Shown here one piece after another: positions 43,978 to 52,141 of a stretch of 64,000 bases of DNA (the first letter of the stretch is position 1; every line of letters starts with the position of its first letter). Under the pieces are notes generated by a model. That model had not been told where the DNA came from. It was given only the letters and a program-made list of their open reading frames with translations, and searched no databases. Source of the stretch: SM23-73-3 sp964580215. GTDB lineage: Bacteria > Zixibacteria > MSB-5A5 > SM1-73. The translations under genes were made by a program, and so were the position numbers. Location: assembly GCA_964580215.1 (NCBI GenBank), contig CAZOJT010000005.1, forward strand, positions 1-64,000, in the 5' to 3' direction.

Positions 43978-44177
43978 GGAGTGTACCAGCTTGCTGATGC
44001 GGTTTTTAACAGAGTTTAACCAGTGGCGGTATAAGAACTCAGGCTCAGAAAATCGCGAAAGCCCCGCGAAGCGGGATCCTTCGGACAAGCTTTCGCACTC
44101 CCAAAAACACTTTTTAAACAGTCCCTAAAGCTCCAGCTCGTAGCTCGTAGGGACAGCCCTTGTGGCTGTCCGCATTA
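43978..44177. repeat. repeat fragments downstream of the aminotransferase gene
   Basis: GGAGTGTACCAGCTTGCTGATGC at 43978 (a relative occurs at 45501), a CCCCGCGAAGCGGG hairpin near 44063, TTAAACAGTCCCTAAAG (the right end of a family A element) near 44114, and the half copy D2 of the GGGACAGCC hairpin at 44147-44177. Confidence 0.7.
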
Positions 44178-44206
44178 GCTTAGATAAAATGGGGGTGGAT
44201 TGACGG

Positions 44207-45397
44207 TCAGGCTCGACCGAAGTATTTTTCCATCCTATCAAAGGCTTTGTTGATAGCCTCTTCTGAGTCACAGAAGGTAATCCTGAGATGACCTTCTCCG
44301 GTTGGTCCAAAAGCCACGCCAGGTGTAGTTGAAACTTTTCCCTCCAGCAAGAGCCTTTTACAGAATGAAAGTGAGTCAGAACCATCTTTGCGCAGAATCT
44401 TCGGAAACATGCAGTAGGATCCTTTGGGCTTTTGATACTCAAACACCGAGATCAGCCTGTCCAGACGCTCGCAGGTCAAATCTCGCAGACCAAGGTATTT
44501 CTTTCTGAACTCCGCAACGCAATCCTGCGGTCCTTTAAGCGCACCCAGCGCCGCATATTGTGAAACCACCGGAGCACAGATAGTAAATGGAATGTGCGCC
44601 TTAAGCATCTGGGTTACCCACTCCGCTTTTGCCAACACGTATCCAACCCTCCATCCAGTCATGGCGTATGTCTTGGTAAAGGTGAAACAGCTAACCGTTC
44701 TCTCCTTCAGTTCAGGGATGGAGGCTAAACTGAAGTGCTTTGTCCCATCAAAGGTAAAGTACTCGTAGCTCTCATCTACAATTATGGCTAAATCATTTTC
44801 TAACGCTATCTCGCCCAGTGCCTGAAGTTCTTTTTCTTCAAACACCGCTCCGGTAGGATTGCCGGGTGTGCAGAACATGATGGCTTTTGTCTTTTTGGTC
44901 ACTGCCTTTCTGAAAGCATCGATGTCTAAGCGAAAGCATTCCTCTTCGATAGTCGGAACATAAACCGGGACTGCAGAGGCGAGGACCACCTGTTGGGCAT
45001 GAGTAGAATAGTTGGGCGACGGCATAAGCACCTCATCTCCCGGATCAAGCAAAGCCATAACTGCGGCACTCAAGCCCTCAATAGCTCCCACAGTGACCAT
45101 CACTTCAGAGGGATTAGCTTTGATGTTATTATCCCTTTCCAGTTTCTTAACGATCGCTTCTCTTAATTCCGGCAGCCCGATGCTTGTAGAATAGCCACTC
45201 ACCAGACCCTTGTTTATCGCCTCACACGCCGCCTTATTAATATGTTCCGGCGAGCCTGCCGCCGGTCTTGCCCAGGATAAGGAAACCGGATCTTTTACCT
45301 GCATGGACAGTCGCGTCATCTCATGAATAGCAGAACGCGGAATCTGGCTTACTCTATCAGATACCAAACTCTTTTTGATTTTATCTCTATTCTCCAC
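44207..45397 (-). CDS. class I aminotransferase (aspartate-aminotransferase-like)
   Basis: A 396-aa PLP enzyme. The Schiff-base Lys is in SCFTFTKTYAMTGWRVGYVLAKAEW near residue 236. NPTGAVF (about 178), the PLP-phosphate Asp/Tyr in IIVDESYEYFTF, and the C-terminal substrate Arg in GHLRITFCDSEEAI are present. It most likely transfers amino groups between dicarboxylic or aromatic acids; subfamily I-gamma type patterns point to aspartate aminotransferase, but the substrate is not certain. It is monocistronic and surrounded by repeats. Confidence 0.93.
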   Translation of the reverse strand: MENRDKIKKSLVSDRVSQIPRSAIHEMTRLSMQVKDPVSLSWARPAAGSPEHINKAACEAINKGLVSGYSTSIGLPELREAIVKKLERDNNIKANPSEVMVTVGAIEGLSAAVMALLDPGDEVLMPSPNYSTHAQQVVLASAVPVYVPTIEEECFRLDIDAFRKAVTKKTKAIMFCTPGNPTGAVFEEKELQALGEIALENDLAIIVDESYEYFTFDGTKHFSLASIPELKERTVSCFTFTKTYAMTGWRVGYVLAKAEWVTQMLKAHIPFTICAPVVSQYAALGALKGPQDCVAEFRKKYLGLRDLTCERLDRLISVFEYQKPKGSYCMFPKILRKDGSDSLSFCKRLLLEGKVSTTPGVAFGPTGEGHLRITFCDSEEAINKAFDRMEKYFGRA

Positions 45398-45500
45398 TTT
45401 TCACTCCATATTTTATGTTATCAATTGACCATTTTCTCACCTTTGTCAAGCAGTTTGACTTAATTTTTAAGAACGTATTGAAAAACTAAAGTCGGAGTGC

Positions 45501-45568
45501 ACCAGCTTGCTGGTGCGTTTTCTTCTTTTTCAACAGTTCCTTTAGCTTGACCAAAAGTCTGCCTAAAG
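45501..45568. repeat. left flank of repeat A2
   Basis: GGAGTGCACCAGCTTGCTGGTGC hairpin, then TTTTTCAACAGTTCC, the right end of another family A element. It shows element remnants stacked next to A2. Confidence 0.6.
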
Positions 45569-45706
45569 GGCCTGTTGAAAAACCCTATTAGCAGGGCTAA
45601 ATGCCCTGCCCTATGGGTGATAAGTTATTGTTACTCATAGAGGCGGGAATTTTCGTATGAATGCATACGCATATCCCGCCTCAAAGTTTAACTTTTTCAA
45701 CAATCC
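45569..45706 (+). repeat. MITE-like repeat family A, copy A2, with short GTATG insert
   Basis: Ends GGCCTGTTGAAAAA and TTTTTCAACAATCC. Almost identical to A1 except for an insert at 45652-45672: TTCGTATGAATG plus CATACGCAT between GGCGGGAAT and ATCCCGCC. The outer flank GACACTCC follows at 45716-45723. Confidence 0.88.
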
Positions 45707-45749
45707 CTAAAGGCAGACACTCCATGTGAGCAAAAAAATTAAGTAGTTC

Positions 45750-45813
45750 GTAGGGACAGCCCTTGTGGCTGTCCGTATTAGGGCTGGGACAGGGACAAGC
45801 CCTGTCCCTACAT
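45750..45813. repeat. twin-hairpin repeat family D, copy D3
   Basis: Same two hairpins as at 7971-8033: GGGACAGCCC/GGGCTGTCC-like and GGGACAGGGAC...GTCCCTGTCCC-like arms, ending CCCTACAT. It lies 10 bases from the thioredoxin stop. Confidence 0.85.
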
Positions 45814-45822
45814 AAAATTTAA

Positions 45823-46197
45823 CTAACGATTTGATCGGGCAAGTGCATCCAGTTTCGCTCGCAATGGGTTCAATGGCAAAAGCCCCACGATCCGATCCAC
45901 AGGTTTCCCCTTGTTGAAGAAGAAAACTGTAGGGATGCTTTGCACCCGATATTGCATGGCGGTTTCGGGATTCTGATCCACGTTCAATTTAAAGATGCGC
46001 ACTCGACCAACATAATCCGGACCGATCTCATCCAAAAGTCCCCCCATAACTTGGCAGGGTGGACATCGAGCCGACCAGAAATCCACTACCACCGGAATAT
46101 CAGATTCAAGCACTTCCTCTCGAAATGATAGATCCGTTACCGGAAGCGGCTTACCCGGTTTTGGCGGCTTGAAGAATAAGTTCTTTAAAAATCCCAT
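45823..46197 (-). CDS. thioredoxin-like protein with CPPC active site
   Basis: A 124-aa thioredoxin-fold protein. The active site is WSARCPPCQVMGG near residues 38-50: CPPC instead of the usual CGPC, which may shift redox potential or substrate range. The cis-Pro loop (YRVQSIPTVFFFNKG, about 85-99) is conserved. A 25-residue basic N-terminal extension (FFKPPKPGKPLPVTD) has no clear signal peptide, so it is probably cytosolic. It is alone, 84 bases from the next gene. Confidence 0.9.
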   Translation of the reverse strand: MGFLKNLFFKPPKPGKPLPVTDLSFREEVLESDIPVVVDFWSARCPPCQVMGGLLDEIGPDYVGRVRIFKLNVDQNPETAMQYRVQSIPTVFFFNKGKPVDRIVGLLPLNPLRAKLDALARSNR

Positions 46198-46280
46198 AGG
46201 TTTTTATCTCCTGCATTCAAAGTACAATAATTATAACTAAAAGATGAAAGTTCGTCTCTGGCGTTGGTAACTAAAGCCAC

Positions 46281-46799
46281 TTACAACCTTCTTTTTTCTT
46301 GAGAGCTAAAAAAATCAAAATACCTTTCTCCTTTGGGAGTGATCTGATAATAAGTATGATTGCGATGCTTGATCCATTTATTGTCAACTATGTTTTTTCG
46401 ATACTGAATCATTACCGGTGCAACTCTTTTTAGTAGTTTCAAACTTTTCAGTTTCTTGTGGTGCTCAAACGCCAGATCGGGTTCGATTTTCAAAATCCTC
46501 GCCACCATCAAGGAATAGTCCACTCCCATCACTTGATGATGTTGCAGGATACGAAAGTCAAGTTCGTCTAACTGATGATAATCTTTATCCGGTTTATTCT
46601 CCTTCTTTTCTAAAATGTCCTCCCAGGATAAAGAAATCAGCCGTTTCGATTCAGTCTTTTTTAGATTGCCACAGGAAGTTTTATGCACTACAACTATATT
46701 ATTATAACTGAAATATCCGATGATGGAGTCATTAGGCTGGGGAGAACAGCATCGGGCAATTTTATACCCTTCTTTCAGTTTTAGTTCATTAATAGACAT
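46281..46799 (-). CDS. stand-alone RelA-type zinc-finger domain fused to a DUF2250-like winged helix
   Basis: A 172-aa protein. Residues 14-46 (IARCCSPQPNDSIIGYF, then VVVHKTSCGNL) match the zinc-finger/CC domain near the C-terminus of long RelA/SpoT enzymes; C17, C18, H39 and C43 have the same spacing as C612, C613, H634 and C638 of E. coli RelA as I recall them. Residues 75-168 look like a DUF2250-type winged helix (LDELDFRILQHHQVMGVDYSLM, then HRNHTYYQITPKGERYF). There is no synthetase or hydrolase domain. It may bind rRNA or sense metal/redox state and bind DNA. Function is inferred only. Confidence 0.75.
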   Translation of the reverse strand: MSINELKLKEGYKIARCCSPQPNDSIIGYFSYNNIVVVHKTSCGNLKKTESKRLISLSWEDILEKKENKPDKDYHQLDELDFRILQHHQVMGVDYSLMVARILKIEPDLAFEHHKKLKSLKLLKRVAPVMIQYRKNIVDNKWIKHRNHTYYQITPKGERYFDFFSSQEKRRL

Positions 46800-47140
46800 C
46801 CAATCATTCCTTCTTTTAGTAGAATAGCCAAAAATTCCTATATGTCAAGCTCATCTTACATCAGCAATCTCTGTTGGTGGAAAAGTTAGATGCGTCCGAA
46901 GTTATGATTTTCAAGAAAGCATTAAGTTTATTTTCTGTGAGAATAAAGCAGGGTGGAATTTAAAAGGATTGTTTCAATAAAAAGTGGCGCAGGTTGGACT
47001 GCAAACCCGCGCCACAGATACCTTTGTGCCAATTTAGGAGCCTTGAAGGTTCTATAGCATGATCTAAATATCAATCCGTTCAATCCGCTTAATCCGTTGA
47101 CCCGTTCAATCCGCTTAATCCGTTGACCCGTTCAATCCGC
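46800..47140 (-). other. intergenic region downstream of folD
   Basis: No gene is seen in 46800-46976 or 47016-47072. It holds the folD terminator (46978-47015) and the start of an AATCCG tandem array (from 47073). Confidence 0.6.
46978..47015 (-). terminator. rho-independent terminator after folD
   Basis: Minus strand: GTGGCGC stem arm, inner GGTT...AACC pairing, GCGCCAC arm, then TTTTTATT. It lies about 125 bases past the present folD stop, beyond the tandem repeat. Confidence 0.75.
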
Positions 47141-47165
47141 TTAATCCGTTGACCCATCCGTTGAC
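47073..47165. repeat. three-copy 26-bp tandem array covering the end of folD
   Basis: Unit CCGTTCAATCCGC plus TTAATCCGTTGAC, repeated exactly at 47076-47101, 47102-47127 and 47128-47153, then a partial unit CATCCGTTGAC. The folD stop (47141-47143) lies in the third unit, and the partial unit encodes the preceding STD residues. Confidence 0.92.
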
Positions 47166-48037
47166 AGCATCTCACAGGCTTTAACTGTATTTGAAAGAAG
47201 CATGGCGATGGTCATGGGACCCACTCCACCCGGAACTGGCGTTATAGCTTTGGCAACTTGGCTGACTGATTCAAAATCGACGTCTCCTACCGATCTATAT
47301 CCGGATTTAGTTGACGGATCCTCTATTCTGTTGGTTCCCACGTCAATTACCACCACTCCTGGCTTGACCATATCTGCGGTAACGAATTTTGCCCTCCCCA
47401 TTGCCGCAATCAGAATATCAGCCTGTCGGGTGACTCCGAGCAGATCTTTTGTGGCAGTATGACAGATGGTGACGGTGGCATTGGCACCTTTTGCCTTTTG
47501 ATAAAGCATGGGAGCAAGTGGTCTTCCCACCAAGCTCCCTCGACCTAATATCACCACATGCTTTCCGGAAGGATCATTTCCCGATCTTACCAGAAGCTCC
47601 TGAATACCCAAAGGAGTGCAGGGCAAAAAGGTTGGTTTACCAGCCAGTATCATTCCCACATTGAAAGGATGAAATCCATCCACATCTTTCTTGGGGTCTA
47701 TGGCTAAAATCACCTTCTCTTCGCTTATCTGCTCTGGTGTGGGAAACTGAACTAAAATTCCATGTATGGTCTTTTTTTCATTCAATTCTTCAATTTTTTT
47801 CAAAAGCTCGGATTCAGACAAATCATTAGGGTATCTATAAACCTCGGAGTGGATGCCCACCTTTTCACAGGCTTTCGCTTTCATATTCACATAAACTTCG
47901 GAAGCAGGATTATCTCCCACCAAGATTGCCGCCAATCCGGGAACTTTTCCACTTTTTTTTAAATTTTCTATCTTTTCTTTTAAACCTTCTTTTATTTCTG
48001 AGGAAATCTTTTTACCATCAATGATCTCTGCTGGCAT
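47141..48037 (-). CDS. folD: bifunctional methylenetetrahydrofolate dehydrogenase / methenyltetrahydrofolate cyclohydrolase
   Basis: 298 aa from ATG 48037, where AGGAG lies 5 bases upstream; GTG 48043 is the alternative. FolD interconverts one-carbon folates for purine and formyl-Met supply. Signatures: YVNMKAKACEKVGI with catalytic Lys, HGILVQFPTPEQI, DVDGFHPFNVG, GRGSLVGRPLAPML and the C-terminal PVPGGVGPMTIAMLLSNTV. The extreme C-terminus, STDGSTD, is encoded by a tandem repeat that also provides the stop codon, so the ancestral tail was replaced. Confidence 0.96.
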   Translation of the reverse strand: MPAEIIDGKKISSEIKEGLKEKIENLKKSGKVPGLAAILVGDNPASEVYVNMKAKACEKVGIHSEVYRYPNDLSESELLKKIEELNEKKTIHGILVQFPTPEQISEEKVILAIDPKKDVDGFHPFNVGMILAGKPTFLPCTPLGIQELLVRSGNDPSGKHVVILGRGSLVGRPLAPMLYQKAKGANATVTICHTATKDLLGVTRQADILIAAMGRAKFVTADMVKPGVVVIDVGTNRIEDPSTKSGYRSVGDVDFESVSQVAKAITPVPGGVGPMTIAMLLSNTVKACEMLSTDGSTD

Positions 48038-48061
48038 AACCACTCCTATTTAAAAATTATG

Positions 48062-48133
48062 CCGGATGACGAATAATTGATGACGAATTGCTTTTATTCG
48101 TCATCCGTCATCCGTCATTCGTCATTCGTCATT
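48062..48133. repeat. CGTCATTC/CGTCATCC tandem and inverted repeat at the end of ymdB
   Basis: GGATGACGAATAATTGATG and an inverse block of five GTCATCC/GTCATTC units (48096-48131) fill the gap between folD and ymdB. The array starts at the ymdB stop (TAA, 48132-48134). Confidence 0.85.
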
Positions 48134-48956
48134 AAATCCTTTCTTTATTGTCTTTTTCCTCTTCCTCTTCTGGTCTGGGGACATCAATTTTGATTCTTTC
48201 AATGCTTTGAGCTTTGCCGGTCTCCGGGTCAATTTTGACCAGCGCCCCGCAAAATTTGATATCTTTCTTGGCGAGTGTGAAACGGCGAGGGATCTGCAAG
48301 AGAAAACGAGAAAGGGCGTCCTCTTTGTTTACGCCGAGCACTGAGTCATGCGCTCCGGTCATTCCAGCATCGGTGATATAAGCCGTCCCGCCCGGCAGGA
48401 TGCCCTCATCCGCGGTTTGCACATGCGTATGACTTCCTAAGACCGCAGTAACCTTTCCATCCAGATACCATCCTAAAGCAATCTTTTCGGAGGTGGCTTC
48501 AGCATGCAGGTCCACAATGACGATTTTGGTCTTCTCTTTGAGCCCTTTGATCTTCTCTTTCGCCACCCGGAAAGGGCAATCGATCTCCTTTATATAAACT
48601 CTCCCCTGAATGTTTAAAACCCCGACTTTATCTCCCTCTTTTGTTTCAAATATTCCCGCTCCTCTTCCCGGAGCATCCGGGGGATAATTGGCAGGTCTTA
48701 AGATGCGCTCGTCTTCATTTAGGTAAGGATATATATCTTTCCGATCCCAGATGTGATTACCGCTGGTTAAGCAATCCACCCCATAGGAGTGAATTTTTTT
48801 GGCTATCTCCTTGGTTAAACCGAATCCACCAGCGGAGTTTTCTACATTAGCTATGGTGAAATCTATCTGATGTGTTTTCTTAAGATCGGGCAGAAGTTGG
48901 GAGACCGCCCATCTCCCTGGTTTTCCCACTATGTCTGCGATAAATAGTATGTTCAA
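48132..48956 (-). CDS. ymdB: YmdB-type metallophosphoesterase (TIGR00282 family)
   Basis: A 274-aa calcineurin-like phosphoesterase; characterised homologues hydrolyse 2',3'-cyclic nucleotides and affect RNA turnover. The metal ligands are in FIADIVGKPGRWAV (D), FTIANVENSAGGFGLT (N), CLTSGNHIWDRKDIYPY (N, H) and VLGSHTHVQTADEGILPGG (H, H). GAGMTGAHDSVLG-type sequence is also family specific. A short acidic tail (RPEEEEEKDNKERI) is unusual. It lies downstream of rny, the conserved rny-ymdB pair, but separated by 350 bases. Confidence 0.95.
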   Translation of the reverse strand: MNILFIADIVGKPGRWAVSQLLPDLKKTHQIDFTIANVENSAGGFGLTKEIAKKIHSYGVDCLTSGNHIWDRKDIYPYLNEDERILRPANYPPDAPGRGAGIFETKEGDKVGVLNIQGRVYIKEIDCPFRVAKEKIKGLKEKTKIVIVDLHAEATSEKIALGWYLDGKVTAVLGSHTHVQTADEGILPGGTAYITDAGMTGAHDSVLGVNKEDALSRFLLQIPRRFTLAKKDIKFCGALVKIDPETGKAQSIERIKIDVPRPEEEEEKDNKERI

Positions 48957-49309
48957 ATCACATTTCCTAGTCTGTGTATTTCACTACCTTTCCCGGAAAG
49001 CTGGGTAAAATCACTTTTTGGTAGCCGCAGGCTTCAGCCTGCGAAAAAGTAAGTCTTCACGCAATCGCATGGTTACAGTCATTATAACAGTTCACTTATG
49101 CTGCAAGATAGTTTATCACAAGAATCTCTTGAATTCCATTATATGCTTTAAAAACATATTAAAGTTTATGTCGAATTGCATAAGGATTGTCCTCAAGAGC
49201 CGAAGGACAAAATCCAAATACCACCGGAGTTTTTCAATCATCGAAGCTCAGCACTGCTGCCTGGCAGTTTGTGCCGCAAAAAATCGATTCCTAAATTCTT
49301 CCTCTCTTT
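48957..49309. other. 353-base gap between rny and ymdB
   Basis: No gene is supported. At 49019-49043 there is a GCAGGCTTCAGCCTGC hairpin of the REP kind. The rest (49060-49300) is unremarkable single-copy sequence, without recognised promoter or RNA. Confidence 0.5.
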
Positions 49310-50872
49310 CTATTTAGCATATTCAATGGCTCTGGTTTCCCGTATCACCGTAACCTTGATCTGACCGGGATACTCCAGCTCAGCCTCGATTTTCTTGGCC
49401 ATCTCATTTGCCAGTTCTGCCGCTCCCACATCACCTATGCGCTCATGCTCCACAATAACCCTGATCTCCCTTCCCGCCTGAATGGCATACGACTTAGCCA
49501 CACCTTTGAACGAATCAGCCAGCTCCTCCAGTTTCTCCAACCGTTTGATATATCCTTCCAGGGTTTCACGTCGGGCACCAGGTCTGGCTCCGGAGATGGC
49601 ATCTGCCGCCTGAACCAGAACGGAATAGGGAGACTCTGAAGTGACGTCCTCATGATGAGAGGCGATGGCATTCAACACTATCGGATTCTCCCCGTATTTC
49701 TGGGCTACATTGTATCCTATCTGGGTGTGTGTTCCCTCGGTTTCCCGATCAACCGCTTTTCCTATATCGTGCAAAAGACCGGCTCTTTTAGCTAAATTGG
49801 AGTCCAAGTCCAACTCCGCCGCCATCAATCCAGTCAGGAAAGCCACCTCCTTGCTGTGCTGGAGAACATTTTGACCGTAGCTGGTTCGGAACTGGAGTTT
49901 GCCCAAAAGTTTCACCAACTCGGGATGAATCCCATGGATGCCTACATCGAAGCTGGCTTGTTCCCCTGTCTCCCGGACGATGACCTCCATCTCTTTTTCA
50001 GCCTTTGCCACCACCTCCTCTATGCGGGCCGGATGGATTCTTCCATCCATGATCAGCTTCTCTAAAGCCATTCTGGCGACCTCCCTTCTTATGGGGTCAT
50101 AGCCGGAAAGTATCACCGCCTCTGGGGTATCATCTACGATTACATCGATTCCGGTGGCGGTCTCGAAGGAACGAATGTTTCGTCCCTCCCTTCCGATGAT
50201 GCGCCCCTTCATCTCATCGTTGGGAAGATTCACCACCGATACGGTTGATTCCACCGTGTGATCAGCCGCACATCTTTGAATGGCGGAGATGATTATGTCT
50301 TTGGCCTCCTTCTCTGCGGTCTGCTCTGCCTGTTCTTTGATCTCCTTTATAAGCTGGGTAGCCTCCTGTCGGGCTTGACTTTCTAAGTTCTCCATTAAGA
50401 GCTTTTTTGCCTCGTTGGCGGTCATCTGAGCTATTCTCTCCAGTTGTTTGTTCTGATCGGCGATCTTTCGGCTTAGTTCATCACTTTTAGCCCGAACCGC
50501 CTTCTCTCTGGCGAACAGAATCTTATCCCGGTTCTGCACCTCTCTTTCTTTCTTGGTTAAAATATCTACCTTTCGGTCTAAATGTGCCTCCTTTTCTGAA
50601 AACTTTTTTTCTATTCGACTAAACTCAGATTTTTTGATCTGCTGCTCTTTTTCAAAATTGACTTTGGCTTTATACCACTCATCTCTGGCTTCTAAGATAG
50701 CCTCCTTCTTCTTAATCTCCGCCTCTTTCTTCGCTTCCTCTATGATCCTCTTTGCCAACTCCTCAGCCTTTCCTAACTTCATCTCTCCTATCCTGCGGCT
50801 GATAAACCATCCAAGAAAGAAGGTCAAAATCGCCACACCCGAGGCTATAAGGATAATCATCAAGTTGTTCAT
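49310..50872 (-). CDS. rny: ribonuclease Y
   Basis: A 520-aa membrane-anchored endoribonuclease that initiates mRNA decay. It has one N-terminal membrane helix (MIILIASGVAILTFFLGWFISRR), a long charged coiled coil (about 30-200), a KH domain (LPNDEMKGRIIGREGRNIRSFE), and an HD domain with AGLLHDIGKAVDRE and ASHHEDVTSES. The C-terminus IKVTVIRETRAIEYAK is typical. GGAAGGAGAAGCAGTT precedes the ATG. It lies downstream of zapA and a structured RNA, the conserved zapA-rny-ymdB order. Confidence 0.98.
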   Translation of the reverse strand: MNNLMIILIASGVAILTFFLGWFISRRIGEMKLGKAEELAKRIIEEAKKEAEIKKKEAILEARDEWYKAKVNFEKEQQIKKSEFSRIEKKFSEKEAHLDRKVDILTKKEREVQNRDKILFAREKAVRAKSDELSRKIADQNKQLERIAQMTANEAKKLLMENLESQARQEATQLIKEIKEQAEQTAEKEAKDIIISAIQRCAADHTVESTVSVVNLPNDEMKGRIIGREGRNIRSFETATGIDVIVDDTPEAVILSGYDPIRREVARMALEKLIMDGRIHPARIEEVVAKAEKEMEVIVRETGEQASFDVGIHGIHPELVKLLGKLQFRTSYGQNVLQHSKEVAFLTGLMAAELDLDSNLAKRAGLLHDIGKAVDRETEGTHTQIGYNVAQKYGENPIVLNAIASHHEDVTSESPYSVLVQAADAISGARPGARRETLEGYIKRLEKLEELADSFKGVAKSYAIQAGREIRVIVEHERIGDVGAAELANEMAKKIEAELEYPGQIKVTVIRETRAIEYAK

Positions 50873-50913
50873 AACTGCTTCTCCTTCCCCATGGGTCGCC
50901 TAGACCCTATATG

Positions 50914-51008
50914 AAAAAACCCCACTTGTTTTTTTAGATTTTGCCTTTGTGAAAAAATTAAAGTATTCGAAAGACTTTCTCAGGCAAAATCAACCAACAG
51001 AAGTGGGG
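50914..51008 (-). ncRNA. rod-shaped structured RNA between zapA and rny (6S-like candidate)
   Basis: Transcribed with zapA and rny. An outer stem pairs CCCCACTT (51008-51001) with AAGTGGGG (50927-50920); an inner 10-bp stem pairs GATTTTGCCT (50991-50982) with AGGCAAAATC (50946-50937), separated by an asymmetric bulge; a run of six U follows the outer stem. The long hairpin ending in a U-run acts at least as a terminator for zapA. The position next to zapA and the bulged rod recall 6S RNA, but about 90 nt is short for that family. A further GGGTC...GACCC hairpin lies at 50894-50908. Confidence 0.45.
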
Positions 51009-51028
51009 AACAAAAACAAAGAGGACTT

Positions 51029-51331
51029 TTAGAATTTTTTTTGACTGACCTTACTATTTAACTGCTCTAAAAGGGATTGCGATCTTTCTTCTACATCCAG
51101 AAGTTTTTTCTCCTTGTCTTCTCTCTCTTTAAACAACTCGTCGGTTATGTTCATGGCTGCCAGAACTGCTACCCTTAAAGGTAGCTTGTTGGACAATTTC
51201 TCTGACACTTCCTTCATCTTTTGATCCACATATTTGGCAACCGTTTGGATGTAAAAAGCTTCTGTATCTCCCTTAATAGGATAATCTTCACCAAAAATAT
51301 TAACGTTAACCGATTGTTTTTTCTCTTCCAT
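51029..51331 (-). CDS. zapA: cell division protein ZapA
   Basis: A 100-aa protein with the ZapA N-terminal domain (VNVNIFGEDYPIKGDTEAFYIQTVAKYVDQKMKEVS), the RVAVLAAMNITDELFKER helix and a C-terminal coiled coil. ZapA bundles FtsZ filaments. It follows a ZapB-like coiled-coil gene; a family A repeat sits between them. Confidence 0.92.
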   Translation of the reverse strand: MEEKKQSVNVNIFGEDYPIKGDTEAFYIQTVAKYVDQKMKEVSEKLSNKLPLRVAVLAAMNITDELFKEREDKEKKLLDVEERSQSLLEQLNSKVSQKKF

Positions 51332-51558
51332 AATGCCAAGTTAATTAAAAAGAAAATTTCTAAAAACTCTTTTGTTTTCTTTCCCCACAAGTCAAACCAC
51401 TAATTAACGCACCTCAACTAACATGTTACGAAATACAGCCACACTTTGTCAAGAGATTTTATCGAGAGCTTTCGAAAAAGTCAAATAGGGAAAGGTTTTG
51501 TTGGAGTGTCCCGCCTTTGGCGGGGAAAAGACAATGAGCTTTATATGGTTCATCTAAA

Positions 51559-51697
51559 GGGTTTGTTGAAAGACTCCCACTTCGGGGCGGGATATGCGTA
51601 TGCATTCATACGAAAATTCCCGCCCCTATGGGCAACAACGGCTTATCACCCATAGGGCAGGGCATTTAGCCCTGCCAATAAAGTTTTTTAACAGTCC
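51559..51697 (-). repeat. MITE-like repeat family A, copy A3 (inverted), with short GTATG insert
   Basis: Opposite orientation to A1. Ends GGGTTTGTTGAAAGA and TTTTTTAACAGTCC. The insert at 51594-51614 is ATGCGTATGCATTCATACGA. Wider flanks GGAGTGTCC (51500) and GGACACTCC (to 51713) give extended inverted ends. Confidence 0.85.
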
Positions 51698-51750
51698 CTA
51701 AAGGTGGACACTCCAAATTCTTTTCTCCTTGCAGTTTTTCGAAAGACCTC

Positions 51751-52035
51751 TTAACTTTCGGCTTCAAACGGAACCAACTTCTCTAAAAGCTTCTCCAGCC
51801 GCCTTTTGATCGTCTCCCTCTTTTCGATAAAATTCCTTTCCTTGTGGGCAAGCTCGCTTCTCAATCTCTCTGTTTCCAAACTTAAACTTTTTGTACTCTT
51901 TTCAAAATTGTTTATCTGATCTTCTAACTTCCCATAGGAAGAGGTAATCTCCTGGTTCTCCTGCTTGAGTCGATCGATCAACTCCACCGTTTTCCTGATC
52001 TTCTCTTCCAATCTTTCGAAATTTTCTAACTGCAT
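51751..52035 (-). CDS. ZapB-like coiled-coil protein
   Basis: A 94-aa protein that is almost entirely heptad coiled coil (FERLEEKIRKTVELIDRLKQEN through RLRSELAHKERNFIEKRETI). Placement between pheT and zapA is where many bacteria carry a small cell-division coiled coil (ZapB or similar). The function is assigned by context; the sequence alone would only say coiled coil. No Shine-Dalgarno of note. Confidence 0.7.
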   Translation of the reverse strand: MQLENFERLEEKIRKTVELIDRLKQENQEITSSYGKLEDQINNFEKSTKSLSLETERLRSELAHKERNFIEKRETIKRRLEKLLEKLVPFEAES

Positions 52036-52141
52036 AACAAAACTTCTTTTTCTGGAATTATTTTAGAAAGTTTTTTAAAACTCTAACAATTCCCCAAATA
52101 AAACAGTGAACTGAAATACAGTATATAAGATATTTTTTCTG

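Noticed and set aside
47073..47165. CRISPR-like appearance of the 26-bp array
   Set aside because: Units are directly abutting with no spacers, so it is a plain tandem repeat; no CRISPR array was found anywhere in the window.
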